Below are positions 44,828 to 57,452 of a stretch of 64,000 nt of DNA, piece after piece. The DNA comes from Ceraceosorus guamensis (lineage: Eukaryota; Basidiomycota; Exobasidiomycetes; Ceraceosorales; Ceraceosoraceae). The first letter of the stretch is position 1. Each line of letters starts with the position of its first letter. The notes under the pieces are model-generated. The model had not been told where the DNA came from. It saw nothing but the letters and a program-made list of their open reading frames with translations, and searched no databases. Made by a program: the position numbers and the translations under genes. The stretch covers positions 191,556 to 255,555 of the forward strand of contig NW_020290007.1 in assembly GCF_003144195.1 (NCBI RefSeq), given 5' to 3'.

Positions 44828-47192
44828 TCAGTGAATCCTCTCACGGAACCTCGGGTCTCTAAGAAGCAGAACGAGACAGTGTCAGCTTGCTCGAACGGGC
44901 GAGAAAGACGAAGAGACGTGCGCACCTTTCTATTTGCGCCCTCTTGTTTCTTCGCTGCTCCTCAGCCTGTGCATTGATCTTTTCCGCTTCAGCTGACTCC
45001 GGAAATTCGATGCGCCTGCAGAAGATAGGTTGAGCGTGAGAGGTGATAAGAAAATGAAGGTCGTTGTGCGCAAAGCGCCGCAGAAGTTGACAACTCACCA
45101 ATATCCTTCGGGAGTAGACGCAGGAGGCCCGTAAGCACGATGGCGGCTCGTCTGTTGCAATTGAGCTTGACGATCCTCGGGTCTAGCATGCGGGCCTACA
45201 GCCTCGTACCACTGACGTCCAGTGGGCAAACGGCGCTTCGTGAGCCGTCAGACCTCCGACTCAGCAAAGAATCCGATGGCTACTCACAGCTGCGCAGCAA
45301 TGACAGTCATATGCATGCAAGCTCTTGCGCGCCTGCTTGCCTCTCACCACTTCTTTGTGGGGAAAGGCGACTCCGCCATTCTGCGCGGGATCGATCTCAA
45401 AATCCTGATTGATGGTGCGTGTGGCACCTCGCCTATGCATGCCATTCGAAGCGTGGTGTCAGATCGGCGCTCTGGCTTGCTTAGAAGGAGAGAAGATTAC
45501 TCACAGCTCGTTTGCATATCTTCCGTTGCCTTTGAACTTGTTCGGATTACGTGCCAGCTCTTCGACCTCCTCTCTACGCTTCTCACGCCTCTGTCGCCTG
45601 AACTCTTCCTTCTGCTGCTGCGCGTCCGCAATGTCCAATTTGATGCGTTTGCGAGCCGAATTCGACTCCGGTCCATCCTTGTCGACCTTCGCAAAGGCGG
45701 CTGGGCCGAGCTCAAGATCTATGAAGCTGCTCGTCTTAGGTAGAGGGGAGACGTTCCGCGTAATTTCGTCAAGTATTGGCCGACCGATGGCGACATGCGG
45801 CACGCTGACGATAGCGTTGGGGGTGCGAGGAGTCCTGGTACTTTTGCGCGCCTCTTCGCTGTGATCTTCTGGAGGGGGTCCGAGCGTAGCGACTACGGCG
45901 CCTTTCGGTGAAGCGGCTCGAACAGCCGAGACGTCAATTTTGGTCTGCTCAGGCTCGACATCTTCCTCATCGCTCGGCAGGCTCCGGTCGCGCCCTTGCC
46001 TCGTAGCCTCAGGCAGTGGCGAAGGAATGCTGCCATCCGCCCGGTGCTGTTCTTTGGAACGCGTTGGGTTCTTCTTGCGCTGCTCACACTGCGGATCTTT
46101 GGAAAGTGGTGTACGGAGATGTTGGGGTTTGCCAAAGTCCTCTGCAATTTGAGGCGGTGAGCGCGCAGGCGTGACCTCGTTTGCAGCAACCTTCTTGTTC
46201 TCGCGTCCACAAGCTGACTGGCGGGCATCTGTATGCGTTCGGGATCTGACGGTAACGTTTACAGTCCTCGACTGAAGCACCTCATGCGACGGAGAGACAG
46301 GTTTTGAGGGGGACACAGACTTGACGCATGGCGAAGCCATCTCGCATTCTTGAATGTCATCTCCATGACCCTCAGGATTGTGATCATGAAGGTTGGTGAT
46401 GCGCGCCTCACCGGCACCCTGTGATCCACCAACATCATCCATACTTCTGGGCACGAAAAATGGGCCGGAGCATCCAACCCGAGTCGGGTCCAGTCCAAAG
46501 TGGCGCAGCATCTTGCGATCAGCAGAGCTCAGCGTCTCTTTAGACTTGCCCGAGGTGGAAGCTGCTTGAGGGCTCGTAGCAGCCTCGTTGGCTTCTTTCA
46601 GCTGTCGAGCGGTTTGCTTGACGTGAGCTGACATCTCTACATCACGTTGATCGCTGGTGGAAGATCTGCTGCCTTTGCGTATGGTGCGAGGTGTGCATTG
46701 CTCCTCGCTATTGCCAATCTTTCGGTTTGGGTCCACCTTGCTGAGCCACCAAGCCTTGAATGATCGCCAGCCCTCTTCATGGCGCTTGTGATCCGCCACC
46801 ATCTGTTCGTGTTCCGCCTTCAGAGCATCATGGTCCTTCTTCAGAGCACAAAATATGCGTCTCCCATGATCTAACTGACGCCTGTGAGTCTCTTCCAAAC
46901 GGCGTGCAGTCACCTCGACACCTTCCAACTTGCCCTTCAGAATCGAGTTCCTCTGTTGAAGCGACTGCTCGGACGCCGTCAGCGTGTCGATAGCTCCACG
47001 CAACTCTTGAATTTGTCTGTTTTGAGTTGCGACGATTGTCTCGATTTTACGCCATGTCTGATCTGAAGTTGCCTTCACCGACTTCAGATCCATCAGGGGC
47101 GCATGTGCGCCGTCTCCTGGGCCCGTTGCCGCCGAGTCGGTCATGATACGCGGTCCGCGTTCGACGACCTCCGTTTGGCAACGGAGGGCCAT
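44828..47192 (-). CDS. SAE2: Sae2/Ctp1/CtIP DNA end-resection factor
   Basis: Cofactor of the Mre11-Rad50-Nbs1 nuclease that starts resection of DNA double-strand breaks (family knowledge). Exons 47192-45505, 45432-45288, 45211-45099, 45015-44926 and 44858-44828 join in phase to 688 residues. The N-terminal region (about 35-110, DQTWRKIETIVATQNRQIQE onward) is a coiled coil, as in the tetramerisation domain of the family. A long phospho-site-rich linker follows. The conserved C-terminal domain is spread over the small exons: FPHKEVVRGKQARKSLHAYD, the CxxC in DCHCC, WYEAVG, the DNA-binding RHR motif in SRHRAYGPP and TPEGYWRIEFPES. The last exon is 31 nt (RDPRFRERIH). A second in-frame ATG at 47144 is an alternative start. 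Nuclear location is expected. Confidence 0.93.
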
Positions 47193-47971
47193 AAAGCGGG
47201 TGGAAAAGATTTGGAAGTCGCACTAGGGCTCCATCATCTCCACTGTGCAGACAGTATCTTCACGTAAGAGACCGATAAGATGGCCAGCGACGGGCCTCGG
47301 GCGACAGCGAATGAGGATCGGGCTGAGTTGTGAGCGAGTCACGAGTAGGATGATGAGGTAAGGACGAGCAAGAGGTGCTGGCGTGCATGCATGCAGCAGT
47401 AGTTGCCAGTATCTTTGAACTGACGCGCCGCGCTGATCCGCGTGTGTGGGCCTCCGCGTGTCTCGCCTGTGCGGGGCCCTCTGCCGTCAATTGACGTGTG
47501 TCACGGCTTGATCATGGTCAAAAGTGTGCGTGAGTGCCGACATTCCACACGTGACTACGAATGCTCTCTCACTCACTCATCCTCCATCTCCGATCTCCTG
47601 CGCGGCCGCAGCCCTTCGCAACACATTCAGCTTCGTAGGTCAAGCCGTCGCGGATAGGGCCCCAAAGCAGCCGAACGACCCGACGCCAGTACCAGCTCTT
47701 TTAAGCGCCTTGCACAGCCTCTCAACCTGAGCGCGTCGCAAGCAAATGACTCACACGAGCGAAGAGCAAGACAGTTCGCTACTGAGAGATCAGATACCAA
47801 TCTCATTCCGATGAACTACGTAAAACAGGGGGTCATGGCAACAGGATTCGTAGACAGGGATAGGATGCGTGACTGGAGAAGACGTGAAAATGTAGCATGC
47901 ACTACAATGACCTTTTGTTACGAACGCGCACTTGAGATGAGCAGCAGGCTCGCCGTGGCCCATGCAATCAT
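47193..47971. other. Intergenic region SAE2 / PTR2
   Basis: About 780 bp between two genes on the same strand, containing the SAE2 promoter and the PTR2 3' flank. No gene, repeat array or distinctive element seen. Confidence 0.6.
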
Positions 47972-49879
47972 TTAAGCGTGAGACTTTTCATCGTGTGAGC
48001 TGCGGTCGTCGTTCGAGCTGGTAGCTGCACCTTTTACATCGGTTGCGTCCATGGCGATACCAGCAGGCAAGTTAGCAAGGCGGTCGGTCTCGCGGTCGAT
48101 TCCTCGGAACAAGAACCAAGTGAGAACTCCCGCAATAGCGCTGAGAAGTGCGCAAGTGACGTATTGCCAGACGAGAAGGGGGTCCACGGTGAGAGGAAGG
48201 AGAGCCTGTTGGAGAGCAGCCCCAAAGGCGTTGGTGAGGAGGAACAGAGACATGACGATGGACTTCATGTTCTTGGGTGCGAGCGTAAAGGCGACTTCAA
48301 GACCAGTGATGGAAGCAAAGACTTCGCTCAGTCCGACGAAGACGTACGGGACGGTCTGAATCCAAACATTGAGATTGGTCTCGCCTTCCAAAAATCCAGG
48401 TCCTTCAACATTGTCGCATTCCGTAGCGTAGTCGCCGCAAGGAGAGCGTTGATAGATGTAATGTTGTATGACGGCTGCTGCGACCATGGACGCAGCGCCG
48501 CAGGCGAAACCTGCGACTATGCGCTTGATGGGAGAGAAGTTGATCTTGAGCTTGCGCATGAAAGGGTAGATCACCAAATCGAAGAGGGGCACAAGGATGA
48601 TGATCGAGATCGGGTCCAAATTGCTGATGACCTCGTTAGGAACGCCGTTCTTCTTCATGTTGTACGCCTGAGAGATCAAGTTGCTACTGATTTGGTTGTA
48701 AGTGATCCAGTACAGCGGGTAGAGGGTAAAGACCTGGCAAGCTTTGATGGCCTTGCGAACCTCCTCGACCCAGGTATCGTCGAAAGTCATCCACGATGGA
48801 CGCTGTTCGGCCACGATGCGGCTTGGCTTGCCCTTGCTCCAGAAATCGGCGGCGGTCAGGTTCTTGTAGAAGCGCACCGGATTCCACGAGAATGTGCCCT
48901 TCATGCAGAAAGCGATGAGGCGGCAAGACTGTTCAAGGACGGATCCGTTTGGTGGATTCTTGATGTAGTAACGGCTACCGAATGCCATCACTGGCAAGCA
49001 AAGCGCGAAGACGGCCGTAGGAATCAGGTATCCCTGCCAAAAGCCGTGCAATTTCTCGGTGTAGCTGATAGACACTTGACCAACCACGGCGCCGATGTTG
49101 ATGAACAGGTAGAAGTACGCAAACAGGCGACCAGTGGTGAGCGCTGGGTCGACGATGACACGCTCCCCGCTGGGAAGAGTGCGCAAGTGCTGCCGATCCG
49201 TGGGCACTTGCTCGGCAATCAAAGGGGAAATGTTGGACTTGAAACCACCAGTACCAAGGCCCATGATGATGATTGCGAGCCAGAACACTCCATAAGCACC
49301 TTGAGGGTTGTTGACAAGCAAATCGGGCGCGGCTGATCCGATCAGAATGACGTGTCCAGCGATGGCGATCAAGACACTAAGAACGATAGCTTTGTATCTG
49401 CCAATGTACTTCTCGGCAATGTATGCACCAAATAGAGGACAAACGTAAACCCAGAATGTGTTGAAGGTGGTACCCGCAGTAGCGGCTTGCTGTCCTCTGC
49501 CCAAAGCCCCAGGCTGGTCGTCAGGATTGACAGGAGCCCCTGTCCTGGACCCCTCAGGCAAAGGCTGCTGAATGAAATTTTGAAAAACGACAGTCGTACC
49601 GTAGTAGCTAAGACGTTCCGCCAGCTCACAAAAGGAGATAATGTACGCGGTCCAGGGAATCTTCTCGGGGACACGACGCAAGTTCTTGCGGTCTTCGTCT
49701 GTAGGAAGGGGGCCATACTCATCATCGCTCACAACGGCCTTTTCCAAGGGTGCAGCGGGCTCGAGGTGACCAAGGGGATGGACGTCAGACTTGAGTCCGC
49801 TCTGTTGAAGATCTGCCTGGTGGATGTTGTTGGCCAGCTCGGCCTCAGCAGCAGCAAAGGCATTGGTTGCTTGCGCCAT
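47972..49879 (-). CDS. PTR2: PTR2-type proton-coupled peptide transporter
   Basis: Plasma-membrane importer of di- and tripeptides driven by protons, POT/PTR2 family of the major facilitator superfamily. One uninterrupted exon of 635 residues, typical length. The ~75-residue cytosolic N-tail ends in RRVPEKIPWTAYIISFCEL, where ELAERLSYYG carries the ExxER-type proton-coupling motif of TM1. Later signatures are FGAYIAEKYIGRYKAI, GTGGFKSNISPLIAEQ (PTR signature) and FAYFYLFINIGAVVGQ. The second half has YWITYNQISSNLISQAYNM, NLDPISIIILVPLFDLVIYP and NMKSIVMSLFLLTNAFG. Twelve membrane segments are expected. A ~400-residue open frame on the opposite strand (48164-49336) is a composition shadow. Substrate preference cannot be told from the sequence. 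Confidence 0.97.
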   Translation of the reverse strand: MAQATNAFAAAEAELANNIHQADLQQSGLKSDVHPLGHLEPAAPLEKAVVSDDEYGPLPTDEDRKNLRRVPEKIPWTAYIISFCELAERLSYYGTTVVFQNFIQQPLPEGSRTGAPVNPDDQPGALGRGQQAATAGTTFNTFWVYVCPLFGAYIAEKYIGRYKAIVLSVLIAIAGHVILIGSAAPDLLVNNPQGAYGVFWLAIIIMGLGTGGFKSNISPLIAEQVPTDRQHLRTLPSGERVIVDPALTTGRLFAYFYLFINIGAVVGQVSISYTEKLHGFWQGYLIPTAVFALCLPVMAFGSRYYIKNPPNGSVLEQSCRLIAFCMKGTFSWNPVRFYKNLTAADFWSKGKPSRIVAEQRPSWMTFDDTWVEEVRKAIKACQVFTLYPLYWITYNQISSNLISQAYNMKKNGVPNEVISNLDPISIIILVPLFDLVIYPFMRKLKINFSPIKRIVAGFACGAASMVAAAVIQHYIYQRSPCGDYATECDNVEGPGFLEGETNLNVWIQTVPYVFVGLSEVFASITGLEVAFTLAPKNMKSIVMSLFLLTNAFGAALQQALLPLTVDPLLVWQYVTCALLSAIAGVLTWFLFRGIDRETDRLANLPAGIAMDATDVKGAATSSNDDRSSHDEKSHA

Positions 49880-52800
49880 TTTGGAGGGGAGTCTGTGGGG
49901 AAGAGGAGAAGTGAGGTTGCTAGGGTAGGGATGAGATAGAGCAAGTAGAAGAGGGAAGAGGAATGGGGGGCGAGGAGGGGAAGAGCGTCGATGACTGCAC
50001 GCGAAAGTGTGCTGTGGGGGAAAGTGGAAAGCGCAAGATGGGCAAGGTCGCGCTTCTTATGCTGGAGAAAGAAGGATGATGCCTATCTTCGTGCTCACGC
50101 GACAAGGTTACCGGCCGCATGATCTCAGTGGCGGCACTAATCTTCAGGGCATCTCACTGATTGCAACTCTTTTCTGAAGCACACCGTTCCACCGCCCATC
50201 TAATTCCTAGTCGGCACAATCACGATTTGTTGGAATCCACACGGCGAAGCGGTAGGAAAAGTGGTCATGCGTACGCACGCGACTTGGACCGTCTTCGCAG
50301 TCTCTGACCCAAAATGGCGTGCGATATGGGTAAGCGTGGACGACGCGTTAGAAGCTAGGCGATTGCCGAGTCGGCGTTCAGTAGCACTTGGCGTGGGGTC
50401 GCATTCGCGATGCCGCTGTACTGTCTCGTGAGCTGAGAGATAGGAGCAGGCCCGGCCCGGTGTGAATGGACGACGTCGACTGCTGGTGAACTGCTTTCGC
50501 GCTCTTCACATGTATTGTGATTGCTGCACGGCTTGCAGCAGCTGACGGCAAAGCAGCAAGCGCAGATACCGCGTATCTGCGTGATAAGTGCAGCAACACC
50601 AACGTGGATGCGCGCCGCGGCGCTTCAGCTCGGCGTCGCTGATCCCGCCGTTTTGACCGGCGTCTGCTGGGACACTGCTTTTGTGCCTGCGGCCCGGCGG
50701 CAAGGCCGGCAGCGCTGCGGTGTTAGGAGACAACTTTTTGTCTTGCAAGTCGTGAGTGCCATGGCATCAGCATGAAATGCTGCCCAAGCACCGAGCAAGC
50801 GCGCTCACGCCGCTAAGCGAACACGGACAAACCTACTAAGCGACTCCATGAGCACGCAACCGCCTCGCTTTGCTCGATCGCACTCTGACTCGCGAGTTGC
50901 TTAATTGCAAGGACGAATCACAAACGCCGCATTTGCTGGCGGGACCTTACAGCCGGCCTGCAGCTCAAAGCACCTCACTATTTGAGGACCTACTTGGCGA
51001 CACTAACCGTGTGGTGCGCCAGGCGGGTCAAGGTCGACTGTGCCTCCTACAACAGCAGCAACAGGAACCCAACTCGTCCGCATCAGGCCGATTGACAGAA
51101 CTAAGGGCCGCGCGAGTCGCCTCGAAAGCGGGGAACGCAGGGGCAGAAGCTGGACGGAGAGCTGGTGCTTCTTTACTACTGTATTGGTCCTCTCGGTCGA
51201 CCTGTCTGTCAGGCACGGTGTAGACCACTCTGACTATCCAAGTTGGCCCCACACCCTCGACCAATCGGCCAATGCGACGGCCATCCACTATGTTCACGAC
51301 TGATTTGCGTACGCGCAGATCAGACGATGATGACCACGACAGCGTTTTAGAAAGATCGATTCGTTTCGATCGTTCACAATAAGGTATGCATGCCTCATCC
51401 AGCTGCTGTGATGCTGCTTTGTAGCGTGTTCTGCTCGTACTTCGCCCGGGCTGCGATCCTGGCTTGCTGTATCGTCAATAGCGATTCGTCCTGGCCTAGA
51501 AGCTGACAGGCTCGACTTGTAGCGTTGGGAGAGCAGCGGGATACGGACTTCTTATCTATCGTGACCGTCAACTCACCACTGTGACTGCTGACGCGTCCAA
51601 CCTCGCTATCTATGAGAAAGGGTTTCGTCGAGCGCGCAACCACCGCTACGCCACGCGCGCTGAGCAAAAGCTTCCCATGCCTGGTGCGTCGTAACGAATA
51701 ATCCGTAAAAGCGAATGCCCAGCTACGACTGTGAACTCAGGTTATTCGGCGTGAAGTGAGATAGGCGGTCTATCACGCGGTCCGCAGAGCTCTATTCTCA
51801 TCCGCCGAACTCCGACGGGGCGGGTGCGGAATCTTTGGTGTTGAGATGGAGTCATTCTGATTGACGATTCATCAAACTTTCTCTCACAAGGTGCCTGGCC
51901 TGACCTCGATGCCCCGCACGGACGATGGACACCGCCGGACCGCAAGACCTCCGCACATTTGCGACAGCGTTTGATGAAGGGATTGCGCTCCGCCTACATC
52001 AGGTCTACATCTGTCGAGAGCTGGCGGGTGGTGCTGATGTGAATGCGCGTCAAATCAAGATGCAGCCATTAGCAGAGCGACGATTTGCGAGAGCAAAGGA
52101 TAATGCATCATGCATCTTAAGACTTCATGCAGCAGAACTGCATGTGTACGGCGCTTGCTCCGGTGGAAGACCCGCGGCTCACCGGCCGCGCAGCACGGAC
52201 GCGATCGTGCGCACGAAGGGCTGCTGTTGGATGCGAGCTCGAGAATAATCCTTTAGACATCAGACGCACCTTCCATTTTCGTTCTTCAGTCGTGAGATTG
52301 TCCGCGTCCGACACCAGTCAAAGAAGCATGTCAATCTCCTTCCTCCCCCCTCGCGTCATCATCCATAAGCCCCCACCACTCGACCTACACGCACACAAGC
52401 GGTCATCTGTGGACACTCTGAGCGGTCGTAATGCGCATGTACACAAGCCTATCTCGCGCGCTTTCAGCACCTACCGTCTTGGGCCGATGGCCGATGGTCA
52501 GGGCAACATCTATCTGTTGGTTTGTCCTCATGCGGGGTAAGATGAATATGTTCAGCGTTCCTCCAGTCTTTGGCCCTCTCGAGCTGGTACAGATGAGGAG
52601 GACATGACTGAAGCGAGCGCTGCGATGGAGCAGTTGATCTGCCCATTCGATTTGCAAGCTACTGGCTGTCATGCCGCCCAACGATCGAGCTGTCTGTGCG
52701 CTGCGATGGGACGAGCAAGTTGGATGAATGCATCATGTTGACCGAGCCCGCTTACCACACACCCACTCGACAGATCGCTTGCTGCTTCAAATGGAGACAC

Positions 52801-52892
52801 AGCGAATGCGATACCTGCTGACGTCTCACCTTCAGCCACACCTCCATTCTCCGCCATCACAAACATTTAGCATAATCAGCTTCTTGGGCAAC
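49880..52892. other. 3-kb intergenic region between divergent genes
   Basis: Holds the PTR2 promoter and 5' leader (C/T-rich on the minus strand near 49880-50100) and the promoter of the membrane-protein gene. An AATCACGATT word lies near 50220. Frames of 60-140 codons occur on both strands but none has motifs, splice pairing or a sensible start. I see no gene. Confidence 0.55.
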
Positions 52893-55800
52893 ATGCGGCT
52901 CGAGAATCATTTGTGGCTTGAGGCACGATCACCACAGATCGGCGATAATCCGGCCAATGTAGGAGGAGGAGACTCAGCAAGTGGACCTTTGCCTGGCGAG
53001 CTATACTCGAGCATCGACGCATCGCCCGAGGCGACGGGTGTTGCGGATGGTGACGCTGCGATCCCAGGGGCAACAGGCATCGCACCACCCACTCCTACAC
53101 AGCAGCCGGAGGCAGCAACGTTCAAATTGAACAACTTCATCCCGCTCTTCGTCATCATTGCTCTCCTCGTATGCTTTGCCATTGGCGGAAGAATATGGGG
53201 CCGCGTATGGCACACGCGCGTCAGCAAAGCGGCACGAAAGCAAAGGGCGAGTGAAAGGAGGGCGAGAAGAGAGGCAGAGAGAGAGCGAAGGGATACAAGA
53301 AGACAGATGCGAGAGGCCTGGGCTAGGGATGGCTATGGCGATTTTCCCGGCGGCATGAGTCCCGCCTTGGGTCAAGATGCTGCTGAGGATAGTGAAGATG
53401 AAAAGTCCCCCAAGAAGAACATCGTTGGCGGGCTTGTCGCCACATTGGGCATTCGCGATGGGGAGACTCGCCGCGACCGCAATGATCCTGATGGCGACAG
53501 CATTTACGGTGGCGCTTGGCTCGCCTCGATGCGCAGGCTTGCCGGTTGGACGTCGGTCCGACGAAGCGAGTCAGAGGTGCCGGATGAGTACACGCAATCT
53601 CCCCGCCCGAGTCACCTGAGGCACACGTCCTCGAGAGATCGGCTCAGAATGATGCGAGGCGCTCAATCGCCCGGGGCTGGCTCTGTCAACCGTCGAGCAG
53701 AACTCGGCTATGCATCGCATACGCAGCGTAGCGGCGCTAGTCGGGCCAATACAGCACGTCTGAAAGGCACTTGGGAAAGAATTAAACGTCACATTGCGGT
53801 GAGTCGTTCGCATGCAGTGCAGAGAGTACGTCGCGCACAACTCATGTCTCCTTCGCCCTTCTTGCACTTCAAAGTCAAACATCGGCTGGGGATATCAAGG
53901 TCAAGCTCCGAGTGGAGCTGAGCGTCGCGAAATTGTGGCGAGAGCTGCCGTACCCGCCAACAATGGGACGAACGTGTGGAGGAGGATCGTCTCTGGCACT
54001 CGAGCAGATCCCACAAAGCCCGTCAACAATTTGCCTCACGTGGCTTACGGGCTCCTCTTACCACCTGCTCTTGGAGATGACGGTCAGCCGTATCCAGCGG
54101 GACGAGGACCCGAATACGACTTGGAACGCTTCCCCTCCTCCCAAACTCGACATGGATGGAGGTCTCACTCTCGAACTCGCACTCCAAGCCCGCCAGCTTT
54201 GCTCGCCCCGCCAAACTCCATTCGCGACACCGTTACGGCAAGTGTCAGGAGCGCTGTGACCGCTGCATTGTCTTTCACGAGCGGCAGCTTCTCGCGAGGA
54301 ACGCACGAACGCTTGGCCACGAGCGAAGACCAGCACATGGACTCTGGCAGCGTCAGAGAGACTGGAGAATTGCACTACCATGCAAATGGTCGGCGATGCT
54401 CGTTAGACGATCCCCAGCATCTGCCACCGCCAGCAGTCGTTGACCAGGAGTTGAAGGACGTTGTCAGAACATTCGCAAATGGTGGGCAGGCCCCGGTTGT
54501 GCCAGCGAGGCCGAATCCTGTGATGTGGTCACCCCAGAAGCCCTCCAGAGAGCCCATGAGAGGGGCACCACTCGAAAGGGGCTACACCGTCAACAGTCAA
54601 GTGTCCGGCTCGAATTCATCTGCGACCCATGCATCAAGAGGAAGCAATGCTCTTTACAGGTCTCACACGACGATCGACTACTCTACGCAGTCAGCTGCTT
54701 CTCCCTTCAACGGGCCAATGCTTTCGGCTAAGGACGGAACGGCCCCGGTCGAGCGCTTCACACTGACAGATGAGGGTTCTCCGGTCCCGCGGACGGCGTG
54801 CAGCAGGAACGCAACCATATCGGGGTCGCCATCATCGTCCGGTGCCGCAGGCCTGCAGCGGAGTAAGACCGGTAAGCTCTCCCGCGGAGCTACCTCGAGC
54901 AAGCGGACACTCCACAGCCAGCAGCATGCCCTTGAAAAGCCCGTCAGAAGACGGACCACCGTGAGGAGGCCTGCAGCCGAGGATCCCACGAGGCTACGGA
55001 GTATTCTCAGACCGAGCAGAAAGATGTCCGATCAGAGCAGCGAGAGCAGCGACGAGGACGAAGCAGGAGAGGATGTGCCATTCACTCAGCCTCAATACCG
55101 GCCATCGGTTCGCTCTCGGACTCGCCGCACGGCATCGATTCGTCGCGAAGACTTCGATCAAACTGCGGAGCTGGACCAGACCGTGCAGAGCTTGGCGTCG
55201 CCAACGCGATTACCGAAGGCTCCGCACTCTAGCTTTGCGGACCTCCTGGCTTTCGAAGATCACGAAGGTGTCGCAGACATCCTGCAAGAGTACGAAGAGC
55301 CGCTTTCACCGCGGTCCATGACAGCAGTGCAGGTGGACACTGCTCAAAGCGACTCGATGCGAGTCGCGGAGGGAGCCGGACCGAAACGCACGATTGCCGA
55401 GAGCGAGGACGACCTCACTGACTCTCGACGAGGTAGTTGCACCTCGCGTGGATCTTCGGAGGAGCGACGTTCATTTGGTAGCAGCGAAAGCTCGTCGAAC
55501 TCAGAGTCTGGCGAGGCTTCAGGCTCCGAAGAGACTCCCACCATAATCGCAGAGGACACCACCGTTCGAGCCCTGCAAAGACCCTCGAACGCCAAGAGTC
55601 TGCACGGCGCTGCGTTGGTCGGCGATGACTACTTCGATGCAGTCAGCAAAGTTGACAAAGCAGCGCGAAATGTTGACCAGCATGTCGTCGACACACCGTC
55701 GCTCACCAGACCCTCATCAGCGGCGAACCACACGAGCTTGAAAGGTCTCTCGACCGCTGACGCAGACGGAGAATCTTCGAGCTCGACACCCACTGTCGAG

Positions 55801-56832
55801 CGCAGCACTCCTCAAAGACGGGCTACCATCAAAAGCAAGGCAAAATCTGCAAATAACATGGATACCATCGATGCGCCCGGCACACCGGGAACGCCTGGGA
55901 CCCCAGGGACACCGGGCACACCCCTCAGCCGCCGCCGGACTTGGCAGCGGAAAAACGGCCGATGGCAGGCTACCGAGGTTGAGGAAGGTGCCGATGAACC
56001 GGTTGAAGGAGAGCGCTCACCCACGGGGTCTCCAAGTGCGCCCACCGCTCTAGCTTCGCCTATGCCACTACCTCCTCCACCGCCGGCTGCTCGGGCTCTA
56101 CTCGCCGAGTCGTTCAGACCGTCGGCTCTGCCCGCTGCACTACGAATCGGTTCGCCAGCTATGACAGCTCCTGGCTCGCCATCCAAGCAGTCACCAGCAC
56201 ACGCGAACGTGGGCAAGAATCCAATGCTCGGTCTAGCCTCTCCTTCGAGCGTTTCTGCGAAACGACATGAGGACTTGTTCTTCGGTTCGGCATCTCCAGC
56301 ACGTTCGTCACCACGAGTGCTCGCCAGCGGATTTGCCGATCGTTCTGTGGGCGCACATAAAGCTTTCGCCGGCCAATTGCATATCGCTCCAAGCGACGCC
56401 GCCAAATGCAGAACTGAAGGCGAGCCCAGCTGTCCTTCATCCCCCCAGCGTCGAGCTGCGATGGCTCGAAGGCCCCCGCGCCGATATCAAATGGCGCTCG
56501 CGAGCGGCGATGATGATGAAGAAAGCGAAGCACCCAAAGCCGGCTTGTCCAGATCCCAATCCAACCGCACTCTACTCAAACGCTCCAATTCGACCACATC
56601 CTCCGGCACTGGCTCGGACGACGTCTTCTTCACCCCTACGTCCTCTTTGCGTCGAGCCCCCACACGCTCGCAGAGCCACGACGCCTTTTCTCACGTCTCT
56701 GATGAATCTGACCAGACCGTCAAGGCAGGTCCGCGGAGTGGACTGACGCCAAAAGAGAGACATCGCATGCGCGAAACAGCCATCGACAAGGTCCAGGACA
56801 TCTTGGCAACAGGCCTAGCGTCTCGCACGTAG
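52893..56832 (+). CDS. Single-pass membrane protein of unknown function
   Basis: I do not recognise this protein. Two exons, 52893-53798 and 53875-56832, join in phase to 1,287 residues. A single hydrophobic segment (about 80-102, NNFIPLFVIIALLVCFAIGG) is followed by a strongly basic stretch (RVSKAARKQRASERRARREA), so a short lumenal or extracellular N-terminus and a very long cytosolic tail are likely. The tail is rich in Ser, Arg, Pro and Glu, with many RxxS-type sites and acidic patches (SDQSSESSDEDEAGED), and contains five tandem Pro-Gly-Thr units. The C-terminus LTPKERHRMRETAIDKVQDI looks helical. The acceptor at 53874 was chosen by phase. An ATG at 52728 would add 55 residues in the same frame; I chose 52893 because the intervening sequence looks like leader. 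Possible sensor or scaffold, unproven. Confidence 0.8.
55876..55925 (+). repeat. Minisatellite encoding Pro-Gly-Thr units
   Basis: Five in-frame copies of a 9-bp unit (CCGGGAACG and variants) coding PGT within the long tail of the membrane protein. Third positions differ between copies, so the array is not brand new or is kept for its protein sequence. Confidence 0.85.
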
Positions 56833-57452
56833 AGCACATTTTGCGCACGCACCGGACACTTGCCTCAGAAGATCAGATCTTGCGAGGCACCTGTGTCGTC
56901 CTTCCTCGAAGGAAGAAAAGCCCATGTTGTGCCTCTTTCATGCTCAAATTTCGTACGTCTCTGTCTCGATGATGCCTTGAAGCCCGCCTCGTGGTTCTCC
57001 CCCCAACCCCCCCCATCTTGTTGTCGCTTCGTTCATCCCAGCATCTATAATGACACCATGCAATGAAGGCATCACCTGCGAAGCGCGCTACCTGCATCCC
57101 ATTCATGCCGCAGAATCTGAAGCGTGCGACCCAAGCGCAGGCATAGTAGTAGCCCTTGCACGAAGCAAGAAATCTCGAGACGTTCATGACATCTCGACGC
57201 TCGTCACCAAGGCATCGCAAGCCAGTACGAGTCCATCGTATGTACATTCGAATTGATCAGCGCAGACATGGAGCATTGCCAAACAGCTGATGTAGGTGCG
57301 TGTCAAAGAGGGGAGAGAAGCTGCGCGGTCGGGAATGTCTGATCCTCTGAACAGCGTGCAGAAGTGAGGCAGAGGTTTTGCTACTCCTGCCATCGCCGAC
57401 TGCACCGTCTCATCGCCTGCCTCGGCCATCCGCAATAGCCTTCCAGCCGTGT
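56833..57452. other. Convergent 3' region
   Basis: About 620 bp between the stop codons of the membrane-protein gene and the GT90 gene. An open frame at 57184-57456 on the minus strand continues past the GT90 stop but has no splice link or motif. No gene annotated. Confidence 0.55.

Noticed and set aside
48164-49336. ~390-codon open frame on the + strand
   Set aside because: It lies entirely antisense to PTR2, has no family motif, and arises from the codon bias of the real gene.
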